NCBI GenBank assembly: GCA_017961625.1
Contig: JAGCWY010000105.1
Span: forward strand, 1 to 13,922
Origin: Ruminococcus sp.
GTDB lineage: Bacteria > Bacillota > Clostridia > Oscillospirales > Ruminococcaceae
Direction: 5' to 3'
DNA: 13,922 bases
The notes under the pieces were generated by a model that did not search any database, had not been told where the DNA came from, and saw only the letters and a list, made by a program, of their open reading frames with translations. The translations under genes and the position numbers were made by a program. This document shows, piece after piece, positions 6,940 to 13,878 of the stretch. The first letter of the stretch is position 1, and every line of letters starts with the position of its first letter.

Positions 6940-7946
6940 TTCATTTCCCTTTCGCAGGTGATAGTCAAAGTTCTTCCGTCAGAGTCAGCCACGATATTTC
7001 CACAGATATCGGTGCGGTATATCTTATCGGTATACTCCTGGAGCCTTTTTAGAGTGATATCCGAGGGGTGACCGTAGGGATTCTCAAAGCCGCACGATAT
7101 TACGGCATTTTTCGGACGTATCATTCTGAGAAATTCATCTGTTGAGGAATGGGAGCTTCCGTGATGACCAGCCTTGTAGAGTGTGATCTTTTGAAGTCTG
7201 TCGCTTTCAAGCATTGCATTTTCGGCTTCTGCTTCGCAGTCTCCTGTGAGCAAGAAGCTGTTGCTACCGTGTGTTATGAGTAGGCTGACAGAGTAATTGT
7301 TAATGTCCTCATATATGATGTCGGCAGGAGATACTATCTCTGCTCTTGCTCTGCCAAGTTCGAGCACCATGCCGGACTTTGCTTCTGTAAGGCCGAGTTC
7401 TCTGTCTTCGCAGCTTTCGAGGAACTTGTCGAAGAATACCGCTGTTGGGAGCTGCTCATCGGGAATATGTGGTATTATCACCTCACCGATGTCGAATACC
7501 CTTATAATACGAGCCATGCCACCTATATGGTCGGAGTGGGGATGAGTTGCCACGACGTAATCGAGTCTGCTTACGCCTAAGCTTTTTAGGTAGCTGATGA
7601 CGTCAGATGATGCCTCGTATTCACCGCAGTCCACAAGCATGGTCATGCCGTTTGCGGCTATAAACGTACAGTCACCCTGTCCAACGTTTATGAAATGCAT
7701 TTCAAGCTTGTCCTTGTTTGGAAAGGGCTCTGGTTTCTTATGGAAGTACAGCCAGCCTGCAAGGAGAATTATTGCTACGATAAGTAGACTGCCTATAGTT
7801 TTCAGTGCTTCCTTTTTCCGTTGTTTCCGTTCTTCTTCCCGTTTTTCTGCGAGCTCACGGAGAAGCTGCTTCTGGTACGGGGTGAGCCGGTATTTTTCTC
7901 CGGCTGCCTGAACGAAGCTTTCTGTGTTTTTGAAGTATTTTGCCAA
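6936..7946 (-). CDS. Membrane-anchored ComEC-like metallo-beta-lactamase-fold hydrolase
   Basis: The 336-aa product has an N-terminal cytoplasmic charged segment (about 28-48, Lys/Arg/Glu-rich, likely helical), one membrane helix (about 51-68) and a metallo-beta-lactamase domain facing outside. Metal-binding THPHSDHIGG (H135, H137, D139, H140), FLLTGD (231-236) and KAGHHGSSHSS (258-268) are intact. This matches the hydrolase domain of ComEC/Rec2, here without the ComEC channel; such proteins may degrade DNA or other phosphodiesters, but the substrate is unknown. The start is TTG at 7946, preceded by GGCGGTGA with a 6-nt gap. No other start lies before the membrane helix, and the next ATG (M83) would remove the anchor. 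This start puts 145 nt of the gene inside the end of the radical SAM gene. Confidence 0.87.
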   Translation of the reverse strand: MAKYFKNTESFVQAAGEKYRLTPYQKQLLRELAEKREEERKQRKKEALKTIGSLLIVAIILLAGWLYFHKKPEPFPNKDKLEMHFINVGQGDCTFIAANGMTMLVDCGEYEASSDVISYLKSLGVSRLDYVVATHPHSDHIGGMARIIRVFDIGEVIIPHIPDEQLPTAVFFDKFLESCEDRELGLTEAKSGMVLELGRARAEIVSPADIIYEDINNYSVSLLITHGSNSFLLTGDCEAEAENAMLESDRLQKITLYKAGHHGSSHSSTDEFLRMIRPKNAVISCGFENPYGHPSDITLKRLQEYTDKIYRTDICGNIVADSDGRTLTITCEREMK

Positions 7947-9781
7947 GACCTGTCACCGCCCTTTCGGGGAGTATTGCCCTGTCCTCGGGTGTCTCCATCT
8001 ATCAGACATTTCGGCGAGGAACCTATAAGGTCGCGTCGCCCTGCAACTTTGAGAGCTTCAAGGACTATCTCCCTGTTCTGAGGTCGGAAATACTGCAGCA
8101 GAGCACGCTGCATAGCCTTTTCTTTTGGAGACTTCGGAACATAGACCTTTTCGAGGGTATATGGGTCGAGCTCAGTGTAGAACATAGCTGTAGATATAGT
8201 ACCAGGGGTAGGGTAAAAGTCCTGTACCTGTTCGGGGCGTATCTTGTTCTCTTTGAGGAAGAGAGCAAGATCTATCGCTGCGTTAAGAGTGCTTCCAGGG
8301 TGTGAGGACATAAGATAGGGGACAAGGTACTGCTCCTTTCCCATGCCCTTAGTTATCTCGTAAAAGCGCTTCTGGAAACGTTTGTAGGCTTCTATATGGG
8401 GCTTCCCCATTTTGTCAAGGACTACTGCCGAGCAGTGCTCTGGAGCAACCTTGAGTTGACCGCTTACATGGTGCATTATAAGCTCTTTCATGAACTCGTC
8501 GTCCTTGTCCTCTATTAGGTAGTCGTAGCGTATGCCTGAGCGGATAAATACCTTCTTCACGCCATTGACCTTACGTATCTTCCTCAGCATGGAAAGATAA
8601 TCCGTATGGTCAACCTTCAGTGCAGGACATGGGGTTGGAGCAAGGCATTTCTTGCCCATGCATAGACCCTTTGAGAGCTGCTTGTCACATGAGGGGCGGC
8701 GAAAGTCTGCTGTAGGACCGCCTACGTCGTGTATGTAGCCCTTGAAATCTGGCATTTTTGTTATCCTCTCCGCCTCTGCAAGAACGGATTCAACGCTGCG
8801 GACGGTTATACGCCTGCCCTGATGAAGGGCTATCGAGCAGAAATTGCAGTATCCGAAGCATCCTCGGTTGTGAGTTATGGAAAAGCGTACCTCTTCTATG
8901 CCTGGTACGCCGCCCAAAGCCTCGTAGGAGGGGTGTATGGCACGTGTATATGGAAAGGAGTATATGTGGTCTAACTCTTCAGTAGTGAGACTGTAGGCAG
9001 GGGGCAGCTGTACAAGCATAAGCTTGCCATGGCGTTGTATCACGGTCTTTCCGTAGACCTCGTCCTGCCAGTCGTACTGTATTTTTACCGCCTTTGCGTA
9101 TTCAAGCTTGTTGTCGCGTACTTGTTCAAAAGAAGGGCACTGAGCTGCGCCGATAGGCGTATTCACAGGCTCCGTAAGATAACAGGTACCACGGATATCG
9201 TGGATATCACGTATATTTTCACCGTTTGCAAGACGGGTGCAGAGCTCTTGCACCTGATGCTCGCCCATGCCGTACATCAGCAGGTCGGCACCGCTGTCGA
9301 GAAGTACAGAGGGGCGTACAGCGTCGTCCCAGTAGTCATAATGCGCAAAGCGGCGCAGGGAAGCTTCCAGGCCACCGATAGCTATTGGTATGTCTCCGAA
9401 ATACTCACGGATCTTTTGACAGTAGACGATAACAGCGCGGTCAGGGCGTTTCCCTGCAACACCGCCTGCGGTATAGGCGTCATCGGAGCGTTTACGTTTT
9501 GCGGCGGTATAGTGGGCCACCATAGAGTCGATATTTCCTGCGGTGACTAAAAAAGCGTACCTCGGAGCGCCGAAGCGGCGGAAATCGTGGTCGCTGTGCC
9601 AGTCAGGCTGAGAGATGATACCAACAGTAAATCCCATGCTCTCAATTAGCCTTGTTACTATAGCCGCGCCGAAGCTCGGGTGGTCAACGTAGGCGTCGCC
9701 TGTTATATATATGAAATCGAACTGCTCTATCCCAAGCTCGTCCATTTCTTTTTTTGTCGTAGGCAGAAAGCCCTCGTACAT
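7802..9781 (-). CDS. ygiQ: YgiQ-family radical SAM protein
   Basis: The 659-aa protein is a YgiQ-type (UPF0313) radical SAM enzyme. The cluster motif CFGYCNFC (C308, C312, C315) follows ITHNRG and should hold the [4Fe-4S] that cleaves S-adenosylmethionine. The N-terminal third has the family's conserved ITGDAYVDHPSFG and GGLEASLRRFAHYDYW blocks, a cobalamin-binding-like fold. A second Cys-rich patch (C365, C374, C379, C385) and KVAPEH lie after the radical SAM core. Reaction and substrate are unknown. From about residue 598 the tail is low-complexity, basic and Ser/Asn-rich; residues 612-659 are also coded in another frame as the start of the downstream hydrolase. AGGAGA precedes the ATG. A 159-bp gap with an inverted repeat separates it from ftsK. 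Confidence 0.93.
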   Translation of the reverse strand: MYEGFLPTTKKEMDELGIEQFDFIYITGDAYVDHPSFGAAIVTRLIESMGFTVGIISQPDWHSDHDFRRFGAPRYAFLVTAGNIDSMVAHYTAAKRKRSDDAYTAGGVAGKRPDRAVIVYCQKIREYFGDIPIAIGGLEASLRRFAHYDYWDDAVRPSVLLDSGADLLMYGMGEHQVQELCTRLANGENIRDIHDIRGTCYLTEPVNTPIGAAQCPSFEQVRDNKLEYAKAVKIQYDWQDEVYGKTVIQRHGKLMLVQLPPAYSLTTEELDHIYSFPYTRAIHPSYEALGGVPGIEEVRFSITHNRGCFGYCNFCSIALHQGRRITVRSVESVLAEAERITKMPDFKGYIHDVGGPTADFRRPSCDKQLSKGLCMGKKCLAPTPCPALKVDHTDYLSMLRKIRKVNGVKKVFIRSGIRYDYLIEDKDDEFMKELIMHHVSGQLKVAPEHCSAVVLDKMGKPHIEAYKRFQKRFYEITKGMGKEQYLVPYLMSSHPGSTLNAAIDLALFLKENKIRPEQVQDFYPTPGTISTAMFYTELDPYTLEKVYVPKSPKEKAMQRALLQYFRPQNREIVLEALKVAGRRDLIGSSPKCLIDGDTRGQGNTPRKGGDRSWQNTSKTQKASFRQPEKNTGSPRTRSSFSVSSQKNGKKNGNNGKRKH

Positions 9782-9816
9782 GGTATCATCTCCTGTGAAT
9801 TAAAATTTAGCAAAGC

Positions 9817-9830
9817 CAAATTTCAATTTG
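9817..9830. repeat. 14-bp palindrome upstream of ygiQ
   Basis: CAAATT-TC-AATTTG is a perfect inverted repeat about 36 bp before the ygiQ ATG. It directly abuts the larger inverted repeat to its right. Small AT palindromes are common by chance; an operator role is only possible. Confidence 0.35.
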
Positions 9831-9907
9831 AGTAAGTAAGAGTAATGAGTAATAAGCAGTATTATGCAAAGAGCTGCTTTTTACCTTTACTTTTACTTAC
9901 TACTCAC
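9830..9907. repeat. Long imperfect inverted repeat between ftsK and ygiQ
   Basis: The left arm (9830-9859, built of GAGTAA/AGTAAG units and ending AATAAGCAG) is complementary, with a few mismatches and small gaps, to the right arm (9874-9907, starting CTGCTTTTTACC). The loop is 14 nt. The arms are purine-rich on one side and low-complexity. As RNA it would fold into a long stem at the 3' end of the ftsK message. It could be a terminator-like or processing hairpin, or a degenerate miniature inverted-repeat element. Confidence 0.6.
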
Positions 9908-9940
9908 TTAAAACATAATTTTGCGTCATAAAACTATGAT

Positions 9941-12517
9941 TTATTCGTCCATTCTTCGGAGTCTCCACTCGTCGTATTGCATTTTCGACATGAGCACTCT
10001 TCTCGGCTTTGCGCCCTCGCTCTGTCCGATAACGCCGCGCTCTTCCAGCTCGTCCATGATACGGGCTGCTCTTGCGTAGCCGAGTTTGAGCTTCCTTTGC
10101 AGCATAGATGTGGAGAGTTGTCCTGCTTCCACGGCAACCTTTATAGCCGATTCTACAAGATCCTCGTCGCTGCCTGTACCTACCGCAGAACCGCCGTCTG
10201 TACCTGTTGCGCCGTTCTGTGACTGGGTCGAGAACATTTCCACGTCACGCGCGATATCGGGATCGTATCTAACTTCCTCCTGAGCCTTGATAAAGCGGAC
10301 AGTCTCAGCAATATCCTCGTTTGACGAGAAGCATCCCTGTACGCGGACAGGCTTTCCAGCTCCTATAGGCATATACAGCATATCGCCGTTTCCGAGGAGC
10401 TTGTCCGCTCCAGCCATATCTATTATAGTGCGTGAGTCTATCTGCGACTTTACGGAAAGCGCAATACGGCTCGGTATATTGGCTTTTATAAGACCTGTTA
10501 TAACATCTGTGGTAGGACGCTGTGTAGCTACTACTAGGTGCATACCTGCAGCTCGTCCCATTTGTGCGAGACGGCAGATATAGTCTTCAACGTCTTTGCC
10601 GGCTACAAGCATCATATCAGCAAGCTCGTCGATGAATACAACTATCTGTGGCATTTTTGCAAGATCGCCGTCAACTTCCGCAAGCTCGTTGTAGGAGCGA
10701 AGGTCGTTTGCACCTGCCTCTGCGAATATATTGTACCTGCGCATCATTTCGTTCACAGCCCAGCACAGTGCACCGGAAGCGCGTTTGCAGTCAGTGACGA
10801 TAGGTATGAGAAGATGCGGTATGTTTTCGAATATCTTGAATTCGACTATCTTCGGGTCTATTAGTATAAGCTTTACCTCGTCGGGAGTGGCATTGTAGAG
10901 TATGCTCATAATGATAGAACGGGTGCAGACGGACTTACCTGAGCCAGTGGTGCCTGCGATTATTACGTGGGGCATCTTTGCAATATCTCCGAGTATGATA
11001 TTGCCCGTGATATCCTTTCCGACAGCGAATGTCAGCTTACTCTTTGAGTCCCTGAATTCGGGAGAGCCTATCATTTCACGGAGAGTTACTGTATCCTTTG
11101 TGGAGTTCGGTATCTCTATGCCTACGGCTGCCTTTCCAGGAACAGGCGCCTCTATACGGACCCCCTGTGCCGCAAGACTGAGAGCGATATCGTCCTCAAG
11201 TCCCTTTATCTTGGAGACCTTGATGCCGGGGCCCGGCTGTATCTCGTAACGGGTTATGGATGGACCGCGGAATATATCCTTTATCTTTACCGCAACGCCG
11301 AAGCTCAGCAGGGTGTTCTTTATGACCTCTGCCTTTTCGCGCATTTCCTCTACAGCCTCGGAGCGGTTTGAATGTATCTCTGGACGGGTGAGCAGGTCTA
11401 TGGGTGGAAGTATGTATTCTGGCTTTTCCTCCTCAGGCTCCTCCGCTTCGGGGAGCTCTTCCTCTGGGGTATCCGGCTTTCCGTCGGCAGCCTTGCTTAT
11501 GAGCTGTTCAAGTCCCTCGTCGGTAGTTTCTTCCTCCTCGGGGATATCGTTCTCCTCAATTATAGGGGCTGTTATGCGTTCTGCCGCTGGTTTTTCTGCA
11601 GGGGCAGGCTCGATGTCTATATCTATATCCGGATTGATCCCCTCATCGCCGTATCCGTCATGTACTATGAGGTGGTCGGTGGGAAGAGGGATATCAAGGA
11701 AGAATCCGTCGGGGAGAGCCTCAACATCTTTTTTGTTCTGGGCAGCTCTTTCCGATGGCTTCTGCCTTGATTTGCGGGTATTTGCAATATTTATAGCTTC
11801 AAGGTCTGCGTCGAAGTCTTTCTTTTCCTTTTCATCGTCAAGGTCATCATCAAAGGCGTCCACAAATTCTCCGCCTACCAGCATGTTCTGCAAGCCGTTG
11901 AAGCATCTGCCTATGAATACAAAGGGAGCTGCAAGGAGCTTAAGGAACTCTATCAGTCCTCTGCCGGAAAGGAGCATACCGAACACGAAGAAAAGTACAA
12001 GGGCAAAGAGCTTTGCGCCAAGCTTCCCGAAGAACTTAAGGAGAGGTCCTGCTATCACCATACTGGCTACGCCGCCGCTTTTCAGTTCAGCGCCGTTGTC
12101 GTAGAGACATTTTACGTGACCGCCAATACCGCTTCCTGGTATACGACCAACGGCGAATATCTGGAATGCGGCGCTTATAAGGAATATCATTGCGATACAC
12201 CATACCACCCTGTTGCTTAGATCTTTCTTTGTCTGCTCGCTCCCCAGCTTTACTGCGGTGTATATGAGTATCACGGGTATAAGAAAGGCTGCTATGCCGA
12301 AGGTGCCACGCATGAACTTATGTAACGCAAGCCAGCCCTTGTCGCCCTGTATAAATGTTATCAGGGCGGTGAGTACGCCCAGTGCAAACAGCAGTATCGA
12401 CCAGAATTGATTGCTCTCATTCTGAGGAGCTGCCTTTGCGTTGCTTATAGGCTCCCTTTTGGGAGCTTCCGGCTTCTTTGTCTTTGATGCCGCGCTTTTT
12501 TTCTTTGTTTCTGCCAT
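9941..12517 (-). CDS. ftsK: DNA translocase FtsK/SpoIIIE
   Basis: The 858-aa protein pumps double-stranded DNA through the division or sporulation septum. Layout: a basic N-terminus, four or five membrane helices (about 39-57, 70-90, 104-124, 148-165, 168-187), a long acidic low-complexity linker rich in Pro and Glu (about 220-375), and the hexameric RecA-like motor. Walker A is GTTGSGKSV (522-530) and Walker B IVVFIDE (625-631); ATQRPTTDVITG (664-675) is also present. The C-terminal winged-helix gamma domain (about 785-850, with LGYARAARIMDELEERGVIG) reads polar DNA motifs. CGGAGG precedes the ATG by 5 nt. The gene lies directly after tepA, as in Bacillus next to spoIIIE. Whether this cell sporulates cannot be told from the window, so either name is defensible. 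Confidence 0.96.
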   Translation of the reverse strand: MAETKKKSAASKTKKPEAPKREPISNAKAAPQNESNQFWSILLFALGVLTALITFIQGDKGWLALHKFMRGTFGIAAFLIPVILIYTAVKLGSEQTKKDLSNRVVWCIAMIFLISAAFQIFAVGRIPGSGIGGHVKCLYDNGAELKSGGVASMVIAGPLLKFFGKLGAKLFALVLFFVFGMLLSGRGLIEFLKLLAAPFVFIGRCFNGLQNMLVGGEFVDAFDDDLDDEKEKKDFDADLEAINIANTRKSRQKPSERAAQNKKDVEALPDGFFLDIPLPTDHLIVHDGYGDEGINPDIDIDIEPAPAEKPAAERITAPIIEENDIPEEEETTDEGLEQLISKAADGKPDTPEEELPEAEEPEEEKPEYILPPIDLLTRPEIHSNRSEAVEEMREKAEVIKNTLLSFGVAVKIKDIFRGPSITRYEIQPGPGIKVSKIKGLEDDIALSLAAQGVRIEAPVPGKAAVGIEIPNSTKDTVTLREMIGSPEFRDSKSKLTFAVGKDITGNIILGDIAKMPHVIIAGTTGSGKSVCTRSIIMSILYNATPDEVKLILIDPKIVEFKIFENIPHLLIPIVTDCKRASGALCWAVNEMMRRYNIFAEAGANDLRSYNELAEVDGDLAKMPQIVVFIDELADMMLVAGKDVEDYICRLAQMGRAAGMHLVVATQRPTTDVITGLIKANIPSRIALSVKSQIDSRTIIDMAGADKLLGNGDMLYMPIGAGKPVRVQGCFSSNEDIAETVRFIKAQEEVRYDPDIARDVEMFSTQSQNGATGTDGGSAVGTGSDEDLVESAIKVAVEAGQLSTSMLQRKLKLGYARAARIMDELEERGVIGQSEGAKPRRVLMSKMQYDEWRLRRMDE

Positions 12518-12541
12518 ATATGCCTCCGTTTTGTTCTATGT

Positions 12542-12598
12542 AGCTGTGCCGTAATGATAACACATTTTCAACGCAAAAAAGCGCGTATCGGCACAGCT
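12542..12598. repeat. Perfect 10-bp inverted repeat between tepA and ftsK
   Basis: AGCTGTGCCG (12542-12551) is exactly complementary to CGGCACAGCT (12589-12598). The 37-nt spacer contains a smaller CGC-aaaaaa-GCG stem, which on the minus strand reads CGCTTTTTTGCG. It occupies most of the gap between the two genes. No T-run follows the outer stem on the minus strand, so a simple terminator is unlikely; attenuation or message processing between tepA and ftsK is possible. Confidence 0.6.
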
Positions 12599-12602
12599 GC
12601 GG

Positions 12603-13310
12603 TCAGTCCGCATATCTTTTTTCTGTATTTTCTATCATTTCGTACAGACAGTCCATAGCATCGCCAAGACTACCGATACTGTCGATTAGTCCCAACTCTA
12701 CGGCTTTTTCACCCTCAACAACGCTTCCCACATCAAGGACGAGCTCCTCTGTGTTCATCAGCAGAGTGCGTAAGTCCTTCTCGGCGATATTGCTGTTTTT
12801 TGTGACAAACTTTACTATCCTGTCCTGAATTTTGTCAAAGTATGAGAGAGTCTGAGGTACTCCGAGGACAGTTCCGTTCATGCGGACAGGGTGGATAGTC
12901 ATTGAAGCTGTGGGAACTATAAACGAGCGTTTAGCGCTTACCGCAAGGGGAACGCCTATGGAATGTCCACCGCCAACTACCAACGATACAGTAGGAGTTT
13001 TCATGCCTGCGATAAGCTCCGCAAGGGCAAGACCGGCTTCCACGTCGCCGCCGACGGTATTTAGTATGATGAGCAGGCCCTCAACGCTCCTGTCCTGTTC
13101 TATAGCGACGAGAGCAGGGATTATATGCTCATATTTTGTGGTCTTATTCTGCTCGGCGAGAACATAGTGCCCTTCTATCTGTCCTATGACTGATAGACAG
13201 TGTATCAGGCACTTTGAGTTTCTTGTTATGGCTTGTCCGTTCTCACGGATAAGCTCGGCTTCGTCGAGCATTTCTTCGGCGGCTGCAGCGCCGCTTTTTC
13301 TGTCTGACAA
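12603..13310 (-). CDS. tepA: TepA-like ClpP-family serine protease
   Basis: The 235-aa product has the ClpP/crotonase fold of TepA (translocation-enhancing protein), a ClpP relative next to spoIIIE in Bacillus. The catalytic pair is visible: Ser117 in GGGHSIGVP and His140 in MTIHPVRMNG. The oxyanion strand is LNTVGGDVEAG (83-93). The N-terminal 25 residues are charged, without a signal peptide or membrane helix, so it is probably cytoplasmic. I chose TTG at 13310 because GGGGGTG lies 6 nt before it. The in-frame TTG at 13325 would use no visible ribosome site and would contain this one. A near-consensus promoter lies 55 bp upstream. The target substrate is unknown; the Bacillus role in protein export is not certain for this protein. 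Confidence 0.87.
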   Translation of the reverse strand: MSDRKSGAAAAEEMLDEAELIRENGQAITRNSKCLIHCLSVIGQIEGHYVLAEQNKTTKYEHIIPALVAIEQDRSVEGLLIILNTVGGDVEAGLALAELIAGMKTPTVSLVVGGGHSIGVPLAVSAKRSFIVPTASMTIHPVRMNGTVLGVPQTLSYFDKIQDRIVKFVTKNSNIAEKDLRTLLMNTEELVLDVGSVVEGEKAVELGLIDSIGSLGDAMDCLYEMIENTEKRYAD

Positions 13311-13323
13311 TGTATACACCCCC
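13308..13323 (-). promoter_or_regulatory. Ribosome binding site and TTG start of tepA
   Basis: On the minus strand GGGGGTG (13323-13317) is followed by TATACA and TTG (13310-13308). It decides the start in favour of the shorter 235-aa form. Confidence 0.65.
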
Positions 13324-13364
13324 AAAGCTATTCTGTGCAGCTTTCACAAGCATATACATTATTT

Positions 13365-13393
13365 ATTATATACCTTTACTGACTGAAAGTCAA
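13365..13393 (-). promoter_or_regulatory. Promoter of the tepA-ftsK group
   Basis: TTGACT (complement of 13388-13393), exactly 17 bp, then TATAAT (complement of 13365-13370). This is one mismatch from the sigma-A consensus. The predicted leader to the TTG start at 13310 is about 48 nt. Confidence 0.85.
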
Positions 13394-13498
13394 TAGCCAT
13401 GTGCAGACTGCGTTCTGCTGTCCACCAGATATTAGAGCTTAGCTGGGCGATGGGACGCGCACGTATCGGTATTGGCATAACTGCTGACTTTTGTGAAG

Positions 13499-13527
13499 TT
13501 GACTTTTGGGGCTTTTTTTAATATAAT
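13499..13527 (+). promoter_or_regulatory. Promoter of the 26-codon ORF
   Basis: TTGACT (13499-13504), 17 bp, TATAAT (13522-13527). The spacer contains a run of seven T. Transcription would start near 13534, about 43 nt before the ATG of the small ORF. It is divergent from the tepA promoter, with about 105 bp between the two -35 boxes. Confidence 0.82.
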
Positions 13528-13576
13528 AAGCAATATAGAACTGTCGTGTCAGGTTTAATGAAAGGTGAGAATATAT

Positions 13577-13657
13577 ATGTGTTCATCAAAGGTTGTATCG
13601 GATAATAACGGCGCTTTTGTTTTCCTGTCAGTATTTGGGGGCGCAAGCAAAAAGTAA
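13577..13657 (+). CDS. Candidate small protein, 26 aa, unrecognised
   Basis: An ATG at 13577 is preceded by AAAGGTGAG with a 7-nt spacer and by a near-perfect promoter. The 26-codon frame ends in TAA at 13655-13657. The peptide starts MCSSKVVSDN, has a hydrophobic stretch GAFVFLSVFGGA (residues 13-24 region) and ends SKK. It has no signal peptide, though the hydrophobic part could associate with a membrane. I do not recognise it. Alternatives are a leader peptide, a small RNA that happens to contain an ORF, or the remnant of a longer gene. The promoter plus ribosome site make translation plausible. No hairpin terminator is seen before the rpmG promoter, so it may read through into rpmG. Confidence 0.5.
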   Translation: MCSSKVVSDNNGAFVFLSVFGGASKK

Positions 13658-13749
13658 AGATACTTTGCGATACGGAAGCGATTGGGTGGATGATATACGC
13701 ACATTCTAAGCACTAAGCATTATAAACTAAAAACTTTCTAAAAAAAGGC
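13658..13749. other. AT-rich spacer between small ORF and rpmG promoter
   Basis: I see no gene or strong hairpin here. The stretch has repetitive CTAAGCACTAAGCATT and AACTAAAAACTTTCT sequence, of low-complexity character. Confidence 0.4.
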
Positions 13750-13778
13750 TTGACTTTTATATTTATATGTGTTATAAT
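13750..13778 (+). promoter_or_regulatory. Promoter of rpmG
   Basis: TTGACT (13750-13755), 17 bp, TATAAT (13773-13778). Transcription should begin near 13785, giving a leader of about 94 nt before the rpmG ATG. Confidence 0.88.
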
Positions 13779-13785
13779 ATCAGTA

Positions 13786-13853
13786 CCTCGTTGGGGGTTT
13801 ATTTTTTTGTCCCCGTGCGAGGGAGGCAAACAACCTACCTTTGGTAACAAAGG
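13786..13853 (+). promoter_or_regulatory. Structured leader of rpmG: two hairpins
   Basis: Hairpin 1: CCTCG (13786-13790) pairs with CGAGG (13818-13822), and an inner GGGG (13793-13796) with CCCC (13811-13814), around a T-rich loop. Hairpin 2: CCTTTG (13838-13843) pairs with CAAAGG (13848-13853) with loop GTAA, a GNRA tetraloop. A strong ribosome site AGGAGGTG (13866-13873) follows. No U-run follows either stem, so control would be at translation or message stability rather than termination. Not matched to a known ribosomal leader from memory. Confidence 0.55.
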
Positions 13854-13878
13854 AAGTAATAATTCAGGAGGTGCCGAT

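Noticed and set aside
9800..9829. TTGAAA-16-TTTAAT as a ygiQ promoter
   Set aside because: The predicted transcription start would fall at or within the ygiQ ribosome binding site, leaving no usable leader.
11256..12104. 282-codon plus-strand open frame opposite ftsK
   Set aside because: Ser-rich translation made by the complementary strand of the acidic linker and membrane part of FtsK; no ribosome site and no recognisable domain, while FtsK on the other strand is certain.
13431..13498. tRNA-like start (GAGCTTAGCTGGGCGATGGG)
   Set aside because: No acceptor-stem partner, no anticodon stem and no T-loop GTTCGAATC-type sequence downstream.
13450..13521. 23-codon plus-strand ORF upstream of the small-ORF promoter
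   Set aside because: No Shine-Dalgarno at a useful spacing, and it ends inside the -35/-10 region of a better-supported promoter.
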